IMG/VR virus record: IMGVR_UViG_3300025276_003377
Coordinates: 1 to 47,043 of that record
Source: a virus
Length of the DNA stretch: 47,043 bases
Reading direction: 5' to 3' (one strand)
Shown: positions 14,816 to 21,880 of the stretch, one piece after another
Layout of the letters: every line of letters begins with the position of its first letter
Position numbering within the stretch: position 1 is the stretch's first letter
The notes under the pieces: model-generated
The model's input: the letters and a program-made list of their open reading frames with translations, nothing else
Told to the model about the DNA's origin: nothing
The model's database searches: none
Translations under genes and position numbers: made by a program

Positions 14816-15433
14816 GTACTGATTACGCTCTTTAGCGTTTTTGGTAAACACCTGGGGTTCGGTTTCACCGTCAACACCAATCATCACAACTAGTTGTGGT
14901 ACTTTAATATTAGTTCGTTCTTCGAACATAAATGAATAGGCTGCAGCTTGTAGGAAGTATCCCTGGATCCATGATTCGGGTTTCTTCTTTTTTGACGTCT
15001 TGAAATCTATGATAGATAACTTGCCATCATACTCAGCAATCAAATCAACCTGGCCAGCTGTACGTAAGTAGTTGCTGTATAAGAATCCTTCTACGGATCT
15101 GATATTGTCAACGTGGTCATCCAGACATCCTTTAAGTGCATTGAACATCTCAAAGTTAGCTGGCATTATTTTTGATTCATCTAACTCATTAAGACAGTAA
15201 TCTTCACACAACTTATGTACTGAGGTACCTCTTGAGGTAGCCTTACGTGTGATCTGATTAGCGACCTCATCTCCTACTCTCTTACGCCAGGCCACTATTG
15301 CATCCTTGCTTAGCTGACTCGTTATAGTCGTTACTGACGGGTAATGTGAGCCATCTGGGGTCTCATATACCCTTTTGCCCTCAACGTTCCGTCTAGGCAG
15401 TTTCTGAAGGTTCTCTAGCAGGTGATTAAACAT
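14765..15433 (-). CDS. PD-(D/E)XK exonuclease, Cas4/RecB-like
   Basis: The 222-residue protein has the RecB-type nuclease core. RGTSVHKLCEDY carries the first His, GQVDLI gives the metal-binding Asp, and IDFKTSKK supplies the D-x-K pair, followed by the motif with Q in FLQAAAYSFMF. Relatives occur in T4-like phages as exonucleases that process DNA ends or degrade host DNA. The start, MFNHLLENL, overlaps the PhoH gene by eight bases, so it is part of the same minus-strand operon. Its end overlaps a small plus-strand ORF. Confidence 0.85.
   Translation of the reverse strand: MFNHLLENLQKLPRRNVEGKRVYETPDGSHYPSVTTITSQLSKDAIVAWRKRVGDEVANQITRKATSRGTSVHKLCEDYCLNELDESKIMPANFEMFNALKGCLDDHVDNIRSVEGFLYSNYLRTAGQVDLIAEYDGKLSIIDFKTSKKKKPESWIQGYFLQAAAYSFMFEERTNIKVPQLVVMIGVDGETEPQVFTKNAKERNQYLLDFIELRTQFDNVSL
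14825..14842 (+). terminator. Terminator for the early operon, inside the antisense gene
   Basis: ACGCT (14825-14829), loop CTTT, AGCGT (14834-14838), then TTTT. The stem has only five base pairs but a good U-run, and it sits just after the last plus-strand gene and inside the 3' part of the minus-strand nuclease gene. Confidence 0.5.
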
Positions 15434-16154
15434 ATCCCATCTCTTCTTTCGTTATAATATATTGTTTTACCAAACCAGACCTTACAATGTCCTCTTTGGT
15501 GTATTCAATTGTGTAAAAACTTTCCATATTGTTGACGATGTTCATGAACTTCACTAGACCGTCTGATTCGCTTCTGGTTAAATCAGATTGCCTGAAGTCA
15601 CCACATAATATTAATCTAGTTCGTTTACCAAGTCTAGTGATAACAGAATCTAGCTCATGGAATGTCATGTTGTTTATCTCATCTACCAACACGATACAAT
15701 CGTTAAGAGTAGTGCCACGTATAAAGGATGTAGGAACAAACTCAACCATAAATTTATTTTTAAGAATGTCGTACCCGTCACCGCGTTTAAATAGATCGTT
15801 TGCAATTGCTGTATAAGGTTGTTCATATATTTTAAGTTTCTCTTCAACGGATCCTGGAAGGAATCCTATGTCACGTGTCGGTACTGCTGACCTTACTATT
15901 ACTACTTTCTTGTAGCTTGACTCTTCATCAAGTACATCCTGTAGAGCAAGATACATTCCAACATAAGTTTTGCCAGTACCAGCTGACCCATGTAGTAATA
16001 AATTGTATCCTTTTTGTTGGTAAGCCACAAAAGCGGCCTTCTGGTTCTCTGTCAGGGGATGTACGTCCTTACAATTAAACTTCCCGACATTAATCTTATT
16101 GTCTGTGTCCAACACACCCTGGTGCCTTAGAGCTCGTTGCTCTCTCTTTGTCAT
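15426..16154 (-). CDS. phoH: PhoH-like ATPase
   Basis: The 242-residue protein has Walker A, GSAGTGKT (about 56-63), Walker B in CIVLVDEIN, and an Arg-finger-like GDFRQSDL. It matches PhoH proteins that recur in marine T4-like phages. The biochemical role in phages is still unclear, though the bacterial homologues are linked to phosphate starvation and RNA metabolism. ATG 16154 (MTKREQRALR) has AAGGA in front and leaves an 11-base gap to the upstream gene; the longer in-frame start at 16214 overlaps it. Confidence 0.9.
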   Translation of the reverse strand: MTKREQRALRHQGVLDTDNKINVGKFNCKDVHPLTENQKAAFVAYQQKGYNLLLHGSAGTGKTYVGMYLALQDVLDEESSYKKVVIVRSAVPTRDIGFLPGSVEEKLKIYEQPYTAIANDLFKRGDGYDILKNKFMVEFVPTSFIRGTTLNDCIVLVDEINNMTFHELDSVITRLGKRTRLILCGDFRQSDLTRSESDGLVKFMNIVNNMESFYTIEYTKEDIVRSGLVKQYIITKEEMGYV

Positions 16155-16165
16155 TCTTCCTTGCT

Positions 16166-16498
16166 TCAACTTTGTCCACCCATTACCGATTTCACACCAG
16201 CCTTGTCTTTCCATTTCTGAACAGCTGCTGATGTCTTGACTTGTTTTGGAGTCTTGCCACCATGACTTATACTTTGGCCAAATGGTGTCTCTGGATTCTC
16301 ACTGGCCATCTTCTTGAGTAGGTCTTGGAAAGCATCGTCTGTCTTGACGCCACCATAACCTGATACTATCATTGGAGGTTTAAGTATAACTTGTTTTACG
16401 TTTGGATTGTCTTTTAGAAACTCGTCCTTTTCGGCGAACTTAAAGAACGCTTCAAACACCTCGTTGTTTTCCATATCGAGGAAGTCGTATAGTGGCAT
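16166..16498 (-). CDS. FmdB-like small protein without zinc cysteines
   Basis: The N-terminus MPLYDF followed by a short turn and EVFEAFFKF resembles the FmdB zinc-ribbon start, M-P-x-Y-x-[YF] and F-E. All the cysteines of the FmdB ribbon are missing, so a metal site cannot form. The rest is a polar, Lys-rich tail of about 70 residues. Similar short proteins occur in marine T4-like phages as I recall. Function is unknown. The ribosome binding site is AGGATAACC before ATG. Confidence 0.65.
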   Translation of the reverse strand: MPLYDFLDMENNEVFEAFFKFAEKDEFLKDNPNVKQVILKPPMIVSGYGGVKTDDAFQDLLKKMASENPETPFGQSISHGGKTPKQVKTSAAVQKWKDKAGVKSVMGGQS

Positions 16499-16506
16499 TG
16501 GTTATC

Positions 16507-16932
16507 CTATATGTTTGATTCGTCGATTAAGAAGTCTGGGAAGGCTTCTTGAACTATCTTCTTAGGAACACCAGCGATCTTTCTAGCTTTGCATTCTAAC
16601 AGAAGCGCAGCATCGTCGCAGTCCAACTCTTCTAACATATTAACAAAGATTGCTTCTCTTCGTAAAGGCTTAATGGTCTTATGACCGCCCTCTAAAAAGA
16701 TATACATTCTTCTCATGTCAGCATATAGATGCCCTTGAGCATCAAATGATTTCTCCAATGCTTTGTATGGAGGATTGCCTTCAGGCAGTGCCCAATTCAA
16801 TCTATTGTCGTATGCTAGTTCTAACATACCTCTTAAAACAGGATGGTCATAAAACTTTAGAAGGTCGACCTTCTTCTTCTTTGACTTTTCCTTTCTTACT
16901 TCGATGATTATTTCACCCATTCCTTTTTTCAT
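16507..16932 (-). CDS. Conserved T4-like phage protein, unknown
   Basis: This 141-residue protein is not recognised by function. It has a Lys-rich start (KEKSKKKKVDLLKF), then a mostly helical core (LRGMLELAYDNRLNW), and resembles a conserved protein of marine T4-like phages. The true start is unclear: the GTG at 16944 overlaps the RNase H gene, ATG 16932 comes two bases after its stop, and ATG 16920 has AAAGG directly beside it. It is co-transcribed with RNase H. Confidence 0.6.
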   Translation of the reverse strand: MKKGMGEIIIEVRKEKSKKKKVDLLKFYDHPVLRGMLELAYDNRLNWALPEGNPPYKALEKSFDAQGHLYADMRRMYIFLEGGHKTIKPLRREAIFVNMLEELDCDDAALLLECKARKIAGVPKKIVQEAFPDFLIDESNI

Positions 16933-16933
16933 A

Positions 16934-17815
16934 TTAAAACTCACTAATTGATTCCATCAAGTTTGTTAACTTCGACTTGATGAAATAGTTAAACAGATGT
17001 CCTCTGCCTTGTGTTGGTTTATTGAACTCTTCCATCACCTGAGCTTTTAGATACTCTGGTGTATAGCTTAGATCAACCAACTGTCTGTTCCTAACAAAGT
17101 TAGGTACCCAATCATCCGTACAGTGTACTTCGACTGAGCCGATTGTTAGCATGCTAACCGTCTCTACAATCTTATTTATGGCAGTCTGTCTAAGTGGTCT
17201 CTGTCTGATGCCTGCTACAAAGCAATCATCTTGAGATAACACATTAGGAATACCATCGCCTCTATCTCCTTTCAAGATATGTTCGATAAGATATTGTTCA
17301 GGCTTGTCTTGCCTTAACTTTCTTTTCCTGACTGGATCATATTGATATACGTTTGTGTATATCTGAAGCTGGGCAAAGTCTTTGTCGCCCGACATGATCA
17401 AAATCTTTTCAGCACCGTCGCCAAGTATGGCTCCATGCTCGTGACAGATAACACCAATGATGTCATCCGCTTCTGCCTTATCAACTGTTATGTGTTTATA
17501 AGGAAAGAATTCTTTAAGCTCATCTCTAATTTTATTCAGGGAATCAAATAGCTCTCCCCAATTAAGCTCAGAGTCTTGTCTAGCTTTTTTTCGATGAGCC
17601 TTGTAATAAGGGTATACGTCTTTTCTCCATATGTTAGTGGAGTCGCAACATATAACTAATTCACCATACTCAGCTGAGAACTTATTCTTATAACCCTTCA
17701 GTGCATTAAGCACCATATGTCTAAGTAGGTTCTCATCGAGATCGATGTTCGTGTGTGATCCAATCTGAGCCATCAGGTTGGAAATCATTACTTGGTTTAA
17801 GTCTACGAGTATCAT
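16934..17815 (-). CDS. rnh: RNase H (T4 rnh, FEN-1-like 5' nuclease)
   Basis: The 293-residue protein corresponds to T4 RNase H, which removes RNA primers and 5' flaps from lagging-strand fragments. The acidic metal ligands occur in the expected order: MILVDLN, VICCDSTN, KAEADDIIG, SGDKDFAQ and GDRGDGIPN. ATG 17815 is chosen because the upstream in-frame ATG (17827) lies within the -10 box. The predicted transcript starts about four bases before the ATG, so the leader is almost absent. In T4 rnh is next to dsbA and gene 33; here it sits in a minus-strand operon with PhoH. Confidence 0.92.
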   Translation of the reverse strand: MILVDLNQVMISNLMAQIGSHTNIDLDENLLRHMVLNALKGYKNKFSAEYGELVICCDSTNIWRKDVYPYYKAHRKKARQDSELNWGELFDSLNKIRDELKEFFPYKHITVDKAEADDIIGVICHEHGAILGDGAEKILIMSGDKDFAQLQIYTNVYQYDPVRKRKLRQDKPEQYLIEHILKGDRGDGIPNVLSQDDCFVAGIRQRPLRQTAINKIVETVSMLTIGSVEVHCTDDWVPNFVRNRQLVDLSYTPEYLKAQVMEEFNKPTQGRGHLFNYFIKSKLTNLMESISEF

Positions 17816-17825
17816 AATATGTCCC

Positions 17826-17854
17826 ATTATACACCATTACGATGTAAAAGTCAA
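17826..17854 (-). promoter_or_regulatory. Early promoter of rnh
   Basis: Read on the minus strand, TTGACT (17854-17849), 17 bases and TATAAT (17831-17826), preceded by G. The predicted start of transcription is about 17819, four bases before ATG 17815. Confidence 0.8.
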
Positions 17855-17856
17855 CT

Positions 17857-18231
17857 CTAATGGTTTTCGGGCTGGTCTCGAACGATCGTTTCATAGACCG
17901 ATTTAAACACTTCACCTTCTTCCGCTGAGATAATCTGTTCAGTGATCTTATGTAGTGGGTGTTCAATTCCACATGCTCTAAACATAGTGGCTTTGATTGC
18001 CTCACATAACATAAGCATGTCATGCTCAATTTTTGGGCTAAGGCTAAGATCCATTCCTTGAGCTGCTATATCATCGAACAACTTATACGATAGTTCAATG
18101 GAGCTGTCAAGAATAAACTTCTCTTGGTATGCTTTTATATTAGCTTGTCTTTGTGCCTCTGTCTGAGGAGCCTTTTCAGCTTGGTCAGCCATGTGCGGTG
18201 ATACTGGAAATTGTATTACATTGTTTGTCAT
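17857..18231 (-). CDS. Conserved hypothetical protein
   Basis: This 124-residue protein starts MTNNVIQFP (ATG 18231). It is mostly helical, with a long central helix in the region AQRQANIKAYQEKFI, and has one HPLHKI block near the end. The function is not known; similar short proteins beginning with MxxNVIxFP are common in marine T4-like phages, as I recall. The ATG follows a late-promoter-like ACTAAATA by exactly five bases. The longer frame from 18306 overlaps the upstream gene. Confidence 0.65.
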   Translation of the reverse strand: MTNNVIQFPVSPHMADQAEKAPQTEAQRQANIKAYQEKFILDSSIELSYKLFDDIAAQGMDLSLSPKIEHDMLMLCEAIKATMFRACGIEHPLHKITEQIISAEEGEVFKSVYETIVRDQPENH

Positions 18232-18235
18232 ACTA

Positions 18236-18859
18236 CTATTTAGTCTTCGCCGCCTTGGCTTCTCTTGCCAATTTGAGTCTTTCAACGAGAGCTGCTTTCT
18301 GCTCATCAGTCATAACTCTTTTCTTTCTTTTCTTCTTACCAGGAGTTTCTTTTATAGATATTTCTGGTGTTACAAATCTTGATTTCAACCCATGGTCATT
18401 TCTCTCATCATCGTCCATCTGGGTTGTCCACACTTCTCGACAATCAGGATACCAAACACCCAGCTCACGTTTAGGTCGTCCATCAGAATAGTACGCCATT
18501 GCAATACAACGCCTCTGAACTTTTGATTCCATTCGTCCACCAGCAAACATGCTCGTGTAGGTTCCTTGCTTGAGGTATGTCTCGAGCTGACTACAATATC
18601 CGTTCCATTGCTCATACTTTGCACGAGCGCCTTTCACATCATGACGGATATCATTCTTTGCCGCGGTTTTCAACGACATGGCTTCTTTGAGCCATTCGCG
18701 GACTGTCTTAAAACTGTATGGGTGATCGTCTGGCAGTGCCACAACATATTGACTATACTGTGTGTACTTAGGAGGATTCTTCTCATACCTCTTTTCTCGG
18801 GCCAAAGCTAATCTCTCAGCTCGTAATACCTTTTCTTCTGCACTCAATTGTTTCTTCAT
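18236..18859 (-). CDS. Conserved hypothetical protein with Lys/Ala-rich ends
   Basis: This 207-residue protein has a basic, coiled-coil-like start (SAEEKVLRAERLALAREKR) and end (ALVERLKLAREAK). Between them is a compact domain of about 120 residues holding KRELGVWYPDCREVW. No catalytic motif is clear. The basic ends suggest nucleic-acid binding, but that is only composition. It overlaps its upstream neighbour by four bases, and its stop lies two bases from the next start. Confidence 0.6.
   Translation of the reverse strand: MKKQLSAEEKVLRAERLALAREKRYEKNPPKYTQYSQYVVALPDDHPYSFKTVREWLKEAMSLKTAAKNDIRHDVKGARAKYEQWNGYCSQLETYLKQGTYTSMFAGGRMESKVQRRCIAMAYYSDGRPKRELGVWYPDCREVWTTQMDDDERNDHGLKSRFVTPEISIKETPGKKKRKKRVMTDEQKAALVERLKLAREAKAAKTK
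18237..18244 (-). promoter_or_regulatory. Late-promoter-like octamer (ACTAAATA)
   Basis: Read on the minus strand, ACTAAATA, then five bases, then ATG 18231. It matches TATAAATA at six of eight positions. The octamer overlaps the end of the upstream gene, so a chance match is possible. Confidence 0.4.
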
Positions 18860-19608
18860 AATTTATCCACCAGTTTCATTTGTCTAATTGTCGTTCCACC
18901 GTACTTCATTGCTTCGTCTTCTCCATGATCAAGCGTCCGTCCTTGTTCAGGGCAAAACACTTGGGTGACGGGAGCACGTTGTACGCCTACCATCATGTCG
19001 GCCTTGAGCATGTGCTTGACGGATTTACCCTCAGCAACATGGTTAGTGCATCTGTGATCTGGCCACATTACACTTGTGTTCCTTTCACCAACATATGGGC
19101 ACACCATACACCATCTTTCCAAAGAAGTCCACAGTTCTGCCATTGGACCCGCACAGACACGGGTGTTGCCATCGAGGTACATTAATTTTATAAAATTGGC
19201 TAATCTTGGAGACATGGTATAAAATTCCATAGCAATACCAGCGTTCCATAATTCGTGCGATCTTGCGCCATCAATTATCTGTTGTAGCTTTTCTGGATGT
19301 AATAGGTACGCATCATGTTCAAGTATAAGATGACGCTCTCCAGTTTTTGCAATGTGCATCCACTCTCTGAAATGACTGGTCATGCATGCTTGTTCAGTCA
19401 GCGTCTTCTTACGCTTCTGGCCAGCCCATTTATTAGAGCGTATATATTGCTCCCACCTGAGGGTGAAATCTTGGTCTTTTATAGTGGCTGGTGTAACGCA
19501 TTGAACCATTTCAATATCAATTCCGGATCCATCAAACGATTTCTTCGATAGTTCAGCGTACTTCATCGACAGTTCATTATTAAGGTCACATATCATGCGG
19601 GCTTTCAT
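18856..19608 (-). CDS. GT25-like glycosyltransferase (tentative)
   Basis: The 250-residue protein resembles the LPS glycosyltransferase 25 fold: the block TEQACMTSHFREW corresponds to the family's G-E-x-x-C-x-x-S-H, and LILEHDAYL to the acidic E-D-D-A motif. The second Asp is replaced by His (EHDA), which may change metal binding. Ten Cys residues, several in the last third, are unusual. The start is at the predicted +1 of a TATAAATA promoter. A structural or DNA-modifying role is possible, and I am only moderately sure of the family. Confidence 0.6.
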   Translation of the reverse strand: MKARMICDLNNELSMKYAELSKKSFDGSGIDIEMVQCVTPATIKDQDFTLRWEQYIRSNKWAGQKRKKTLTEQACMTSHFREWMHIAKTGERHLILEHDAYLLHPEKLQQIIDGARSHELWNAGIAMEFYTMSPRLANFIKLMYLDGNTRVCAGPMAELWTSLERWCMVCPYVGERNTSVMWPDHRCTNHVAEGKSVKHMLKADMMVGVQRAPVTQVFCPEQGRTLDHGEDEAMKYGGTTIRQMKLVDKL

Positions 19609-19613
19609 ATAGG

Positions 19614-19621
19614 TATTTATA
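19614..19621 (-). promoter_or_regulatory. T4-type late promoter, leaderless spacing
   Basis: The plus-strand TATTTATA at 19614-19621 is TATAAATA on the minus strand, followed by five bases and ATG 19608. It drives the minus-strand genes from 19608 leftward. Together with the promoter at 19653 it makes a divergent control region of about 100 bases. Confidence 0.8.
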
Positions 19622-19652
19622 CAATTTATTTTCGTTTATTTTCAATTAGCTG

Positions 19653-19681
19653 TTGACTTCAAATCGACCATGTTGTATAAT
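19653..19681 (+). promoter_or_regulatory. Early promoter, repeated promoter-RBS cassette, copy 1
   Basis: TTGACT (19653-19658), 17 bases, TATAAT (19676-19681), then AAGGAG at 19694-19699. The stretch from AGCTGTTGACTTCAAATCGA to the ribosome binding site is nearly repeated at 19983 and 20744. AT-rich TTTATTTTC repeats lie just upstream. Confidence 0.9.
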
Positions 19682-19705
19682 AGATGTATATTAAGGAGAA
19701 AAACA

Positions 19706-19975
19706 ATGCAAAATTACATTACAAAATACGAATACACGGGCGCAAACGCCGCTTCACTAGCAGCTTCAGGAGCTGACGAAGTCTTAACTTTCAAGCAAGC
19801 ACTTACCATAGAAGGTATGTCTGGCAAGAAAATGAAAGGCATTAAGAAGTGTGCAACTTTGATCAGGTTCTCTAAGAAGGACAAAGTGATCGATGAGAAC
19901 GGAATTGAGAAGCCAAAGCCAATCTTCTTCTCAGTGTTCGATGCCCAGGAAGTATTAAAGAGGTTAGCAGCTTAA
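19706..19975 (+). CDS. Small early protein, unknown
   Basis: This 89-residue protein is not recognised. The ATG at 19706 sits behind AAGGAGAAAAAC and the early promoter, which gives the start with confidence. The chain begins with MQNYITKYEYTGA and continues with an Ala-rich helix and a basic central patch (GKKMKGIKK), ending in a beta-rich stretch (PIFFSVFDAQEVLKRL). Strong promoters in front of several small unknown proteins fit host-takeover genes, expressed first in infection. Confidence 0.7.
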   Translation: MQNYITKYEYTGANAASLAASGADEVLTFKQALTIEGMSGKKMKGIKKCATLIRFSKKDKVIDENGIEKPKPIFFSVFDAQEVLKRLAA

Positions 19976-19982
19976 TTAGCTG

Positions 19983-20011
19983 TTGACTTCAAATCGAAAG
20001 TATTGTATAAT
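19983..20011 (+). promoter_or_regulatory. Early promoter, repeated cassette, copy 2
   Basis: TTGACT (19983-19988), 17 bases, TATAAT (20006-20011), then AAGGAG at 20024-20029. The region TCAAATCGA after the -35 box equals copies 1 and 3. Confidence 0.9.
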
Positions 20012-20035
20012 AGTTGTATGTTAAGGAGAAAAGAA

Positions 20036-20269
20036 ATGATAAATTTATTTGAAAAAGGACCGCAGTTTGTGGTCGAGTGTGTTGAGATGGAAACTGAGTG
20101 GATGTTCGGTGATTGGGGCGATGGCGAAGGCATCGGTTCATCAGACATATCAGCCTGTGTCAATAGTGTTGTACGAACAATTTGCGGAACAGCATATTGG
20201 GAAGACACTTCAAAATTTAACCCAACCGAGATCGATATGATTCGAACTTGTGTTCATAATAACCTGTAA
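20036..20269 (+). CDS. Small early protein, acidic, unknown
   Basis: This 77-residue ORF starts at ATG 20036 after AAGGAGAAAAGAA. It is acidic with a Gly/Asp/Trp patch (WMFGDWGDGEG) and three cysteines. The upstream in-frame ATG at 20003 lies within the promoter. Acidic small proteins of early phage genes often mimic nucleic acids, but nothing more specific is visible. Confidence 0.65.
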   Translation: MINLFEKGPQFVVECVEMETEWMFGDWGDGEGIGSSDISACVNSVVRTICGTAYWEDTSKFNPTEIDMIRTCVHNNL

Positions 20270-20279
20270 GGAGAAGTAT

Positions 20280-20540
20280 ATGAAAACTATAGCAGAAATG
20301 TCAAGAGAGATAAACATGAATGGATTCAGCAACACTGAGTTGTCATCGTTAATCTCTAACATCAACTCAATGAAAGCCAGCATGGCTAAAATGTCTTTGT
20401 CAGAAGGCATGGGTTGTATTGTTATCCAGAAGACCAAGCGTACGCCTGGTACCATCATCAAAGTAAACAAGTCTCGTTGTGTCGTTGACATGAATGGTCG
20501 TCACTACAATGTACCGATGTCAATGTTGGAGGCGGCGTAA
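20280..20540 (+). CDS. Small early protein, KOW/SH3-like C-terminus
   Basis: This 86-residue protein has a helical N-terminal half (MKTIAEMSREINMNGF...) and a C-terminal half of short beta strands with GCIVIQKTKRTPGTIIKV and CVVDMNGRHYNVP, which looks like a small beta-barrel. Such barrels bind RNA or ribosomes, but the match is by shape only. It follows the previous stop by 10 bases with AAGGAG, and overlaps the next ORF by one base, so it belongs to the unit started at 19983. Confidence 0.65.
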   Translation: MKTIAEMSREINMNGFSNTELSSLISNINSMKASMAKMSLSEGMGCIVIQKTKRTPGTIIKVNKSRCVVDMNGRHYNVPMSMLEAA

Positions 20541-20707
20541 TGTTTTTTTACTACCGTCTGTTATGCATCAAGACTGATCGTCCTTTATGCGCTAAGATTT
20601 TCTCTAGCGCCATGGCTGCTCATGAATATGCAGAGACGATTAATCTCCAGGTTCCTCTGAACCGATCTCGCATGGATTCTGATGAAGCCTATGTCGCACG
20701 TTTCTAG
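20540..20707 (+). CDS. Small early protein, unknown
   Basis: This 55-residue ORF begins with the ATG of TAATG shared with the previous stop, with GGAGG (20528-20532) as ribosome binding site. It starts MFFYYRLLCIKTDR and contains a helix rich in Ala (SSAMAAHEYAETI). It ends 36 bases before the next promoter. There is no recognised domain. Confidence 0.6.
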   Translation: MFFYYRLLCIKTDRPLCAKIFSSAMAAHEYAETINLQVPLNRSRMDSDEAYVARF

Positions 20708-20743
20708 GAAGCAAAATTAATTCAATTATTTTCCCTTTACCTG

Positions 20744-20772
20744 TTGACTTCAAATCGAAGGTAGGGGATAAT
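20744..20772 (+). promoter_or_regulatory. Early promoter, repeated cassette, copy 3
   Basis: TTGACT (20744-20749), 17 bases, GATAAT (20767-20772), then AAGGAG at 20784-20789. The -10 box is one base from consensus. Confidence 0.85.
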
Positions 20773-20796
20773 AGTTGTATATTAAGGAGAAAGTAA

Positions 20797-21285
20797 ATGA
20801 ATAAATTAACCGCAAATACACAGAAACCAAACAGCCTGCATTATGCAATCTTTCAGTCATCTGACAGAGAGTGCTTATTTCAGGGTGCTAAGCATTGGGA
20901 CGTATCTAAGTCTGACAAGTACAGACAAGTATGTTCTGTTAACTTTTTTGGTGGACTTCAGTTAGATGGTGGCGACTTTTATGTCGACAACATGGATGAG
21001 GTTTTCACTGTATTGAATGGAGCTTATGGAAATGATGAGACTGGCGAAGATGTTGTTTTTGAACATCACGTAACTGGTTTCGGAATTGTAGAAGGCGTTC
21101 GTGAGAGTGACGGATATGAGTACTGCTTTAGAGACATGCACAGCTTGTCTGTCGGCGACATCATCGTTGATCACGTTAATGATGATGGGAAAGCGTTCAT
21201 CGTAGATAGCTTTGGATTTAAAGAGATTCAGTTCACAGGTAAAACTGAAGAGCGTTTCGTTCCTAAGTACGAAGTGGCGGCATGA
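20797..21285 (+). CDS. Early protein, possibly YodL-like fold
   Basis: This 162-residue protein starts MNKLTANTQKPN behind a repeated promoter and AAGGAG. The arrangement FYVDNMDEVFTVLN, then MHSLSVGDIIVDH and AFIVDSFGFKEI, recalls the YodL-type domain found in antirestriction and mobile-element proteins, where SLSVGDVI and a final GF motif are typical. It is a tentative match made by eye. A role against host defence would fit an early gene, but this is inference. Confidence 0.6.
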   Translation: MNKLTANTQKPNSLHYAIFQSSDRECLFQGAKHWDVSKSDKYRQVCSVNFFGGLQLDGGDFYVDNMDEVFTVLNGAYGNDETGEDVVFEHHVTGFGIVEGVRESDGYEYCFRDMHSLSVGDIIVDHVNDDGKAFIVDSFGFKEIQFTGKTEERFVPKYEVAA

Positions 21286-21329
21286 AGAGCTTCATGTCAA
21301 AGCGTTTTATTAATAAATTGAGTTTGCTG

Positions 21330-21358
21330 TTGACTTTTAGCAATAAACCAAGTAAGAT
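21330..21358 (+). promoter_or_regulatory. Early promoter inside the start of a small gene
   Basis: TTGACT (21330-21335), 17 bases, TAAGAT (21353-21358). The -10 box has one mismatch. It drives the ORF whose ATG is at 21390, and is one reason to prefer that start. Confidence 0.6.
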
Positions 21359-21389
21359 CCTCTTTGAGAGAGGGACAGGAGAAGAAGGT

Positions 21390-21566
21390 ATGGATATATT
21401 AGAAGCAATCAAAAGACTTAACAACCAAGAGTTTGTTGAGCTTTGTAGGAGAGCGGCAAGCGAGGATAACCTCGGTAGGCGTTTAGTAGAAACGATCGGG
21501 ATTGAGATCATGGCCAGCGATGGTGAGTTGATCCAAGACCAAATGCATAATGTAGGAGAATTTTAA
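21390..21566 (+). CDS. Small early protein, unknown
   Basis: This ORF has 58 residues from ATG 21390 (MDILEAIKRL), which follows GGAGAAGAAGG and the promoter at 21330-21358. An in-frame ATG at 21282 would add 36 residues, overlapping the previous stop by four bases; that longer start has no good ribosome binding site. The protein is acidic and helical with a REVEL-type surface and no recognised motif. Confidence 0.55.
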   Translation: MDILEAIKRLNNQEFVELCRRAASEDNLGRRLVETIGIEIMASDGELIQDQMHNVGEF

Positions 21567-21800
21567 ATGCAGATAGTAAATGGAATAGGGTTATATCATA
21601 TAGCCACAGGCATAATCGAAGAGGTAGCCCTTAACGGTAAAGAGATGCAACTAGCAATGGACAAGACGAATGTAAATGACTCTTGGGCCATGATGTGTGA
21701 TAGTGTTGAACATAGAACTGAAGGCGCTGTTGCAATAATGGATGGTAATTGGGAACTTGAGTATCTCGTCCTTGGTGGCGAGAAGAAAGTTCTCCACTAG
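21567..21800 (+). CDS. Small early protein, unknown
   Basis: This 77-residue protein starts at ATG 21567 right after the previous stop, with AGGAGAAT upstream. It begins MQIVNGIGLYHIATG and has mixed strands and helices with two Met-rich stretches (MQLAMDKT, WAMMCDS). No domain is recognised. Its last bases touch the next early promoter. Confidence 0.6.
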   Translation: MQIVNGIGLYHIATGIIEEVALNGKEMQLAMDKTNVNDSWAMMCDSVEHRTEGAVAIMDGNWELEYLVLGGEKKVLH

Positions 21801-21803
21801 CTG

Positions 21804-21832
21804 TTGACTTCAGATCATTATCATAGTATAAT
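21804..21832 (+). promoter_or_regulatory. Early promoter of the DUF932 gene
   Basis: TTGACT (21804-21809), 17 bases, TATAAT (21827-21832). The leader to ATG 21881 is about 40 bases and has TTAGGAG as ribosome binding site. Confidence 0.85.
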
Positions 21833-21880
21833 GGTCGTATAAGTTAAACAATAATGTTCACTTTAAATTAGGAGCCCAAT

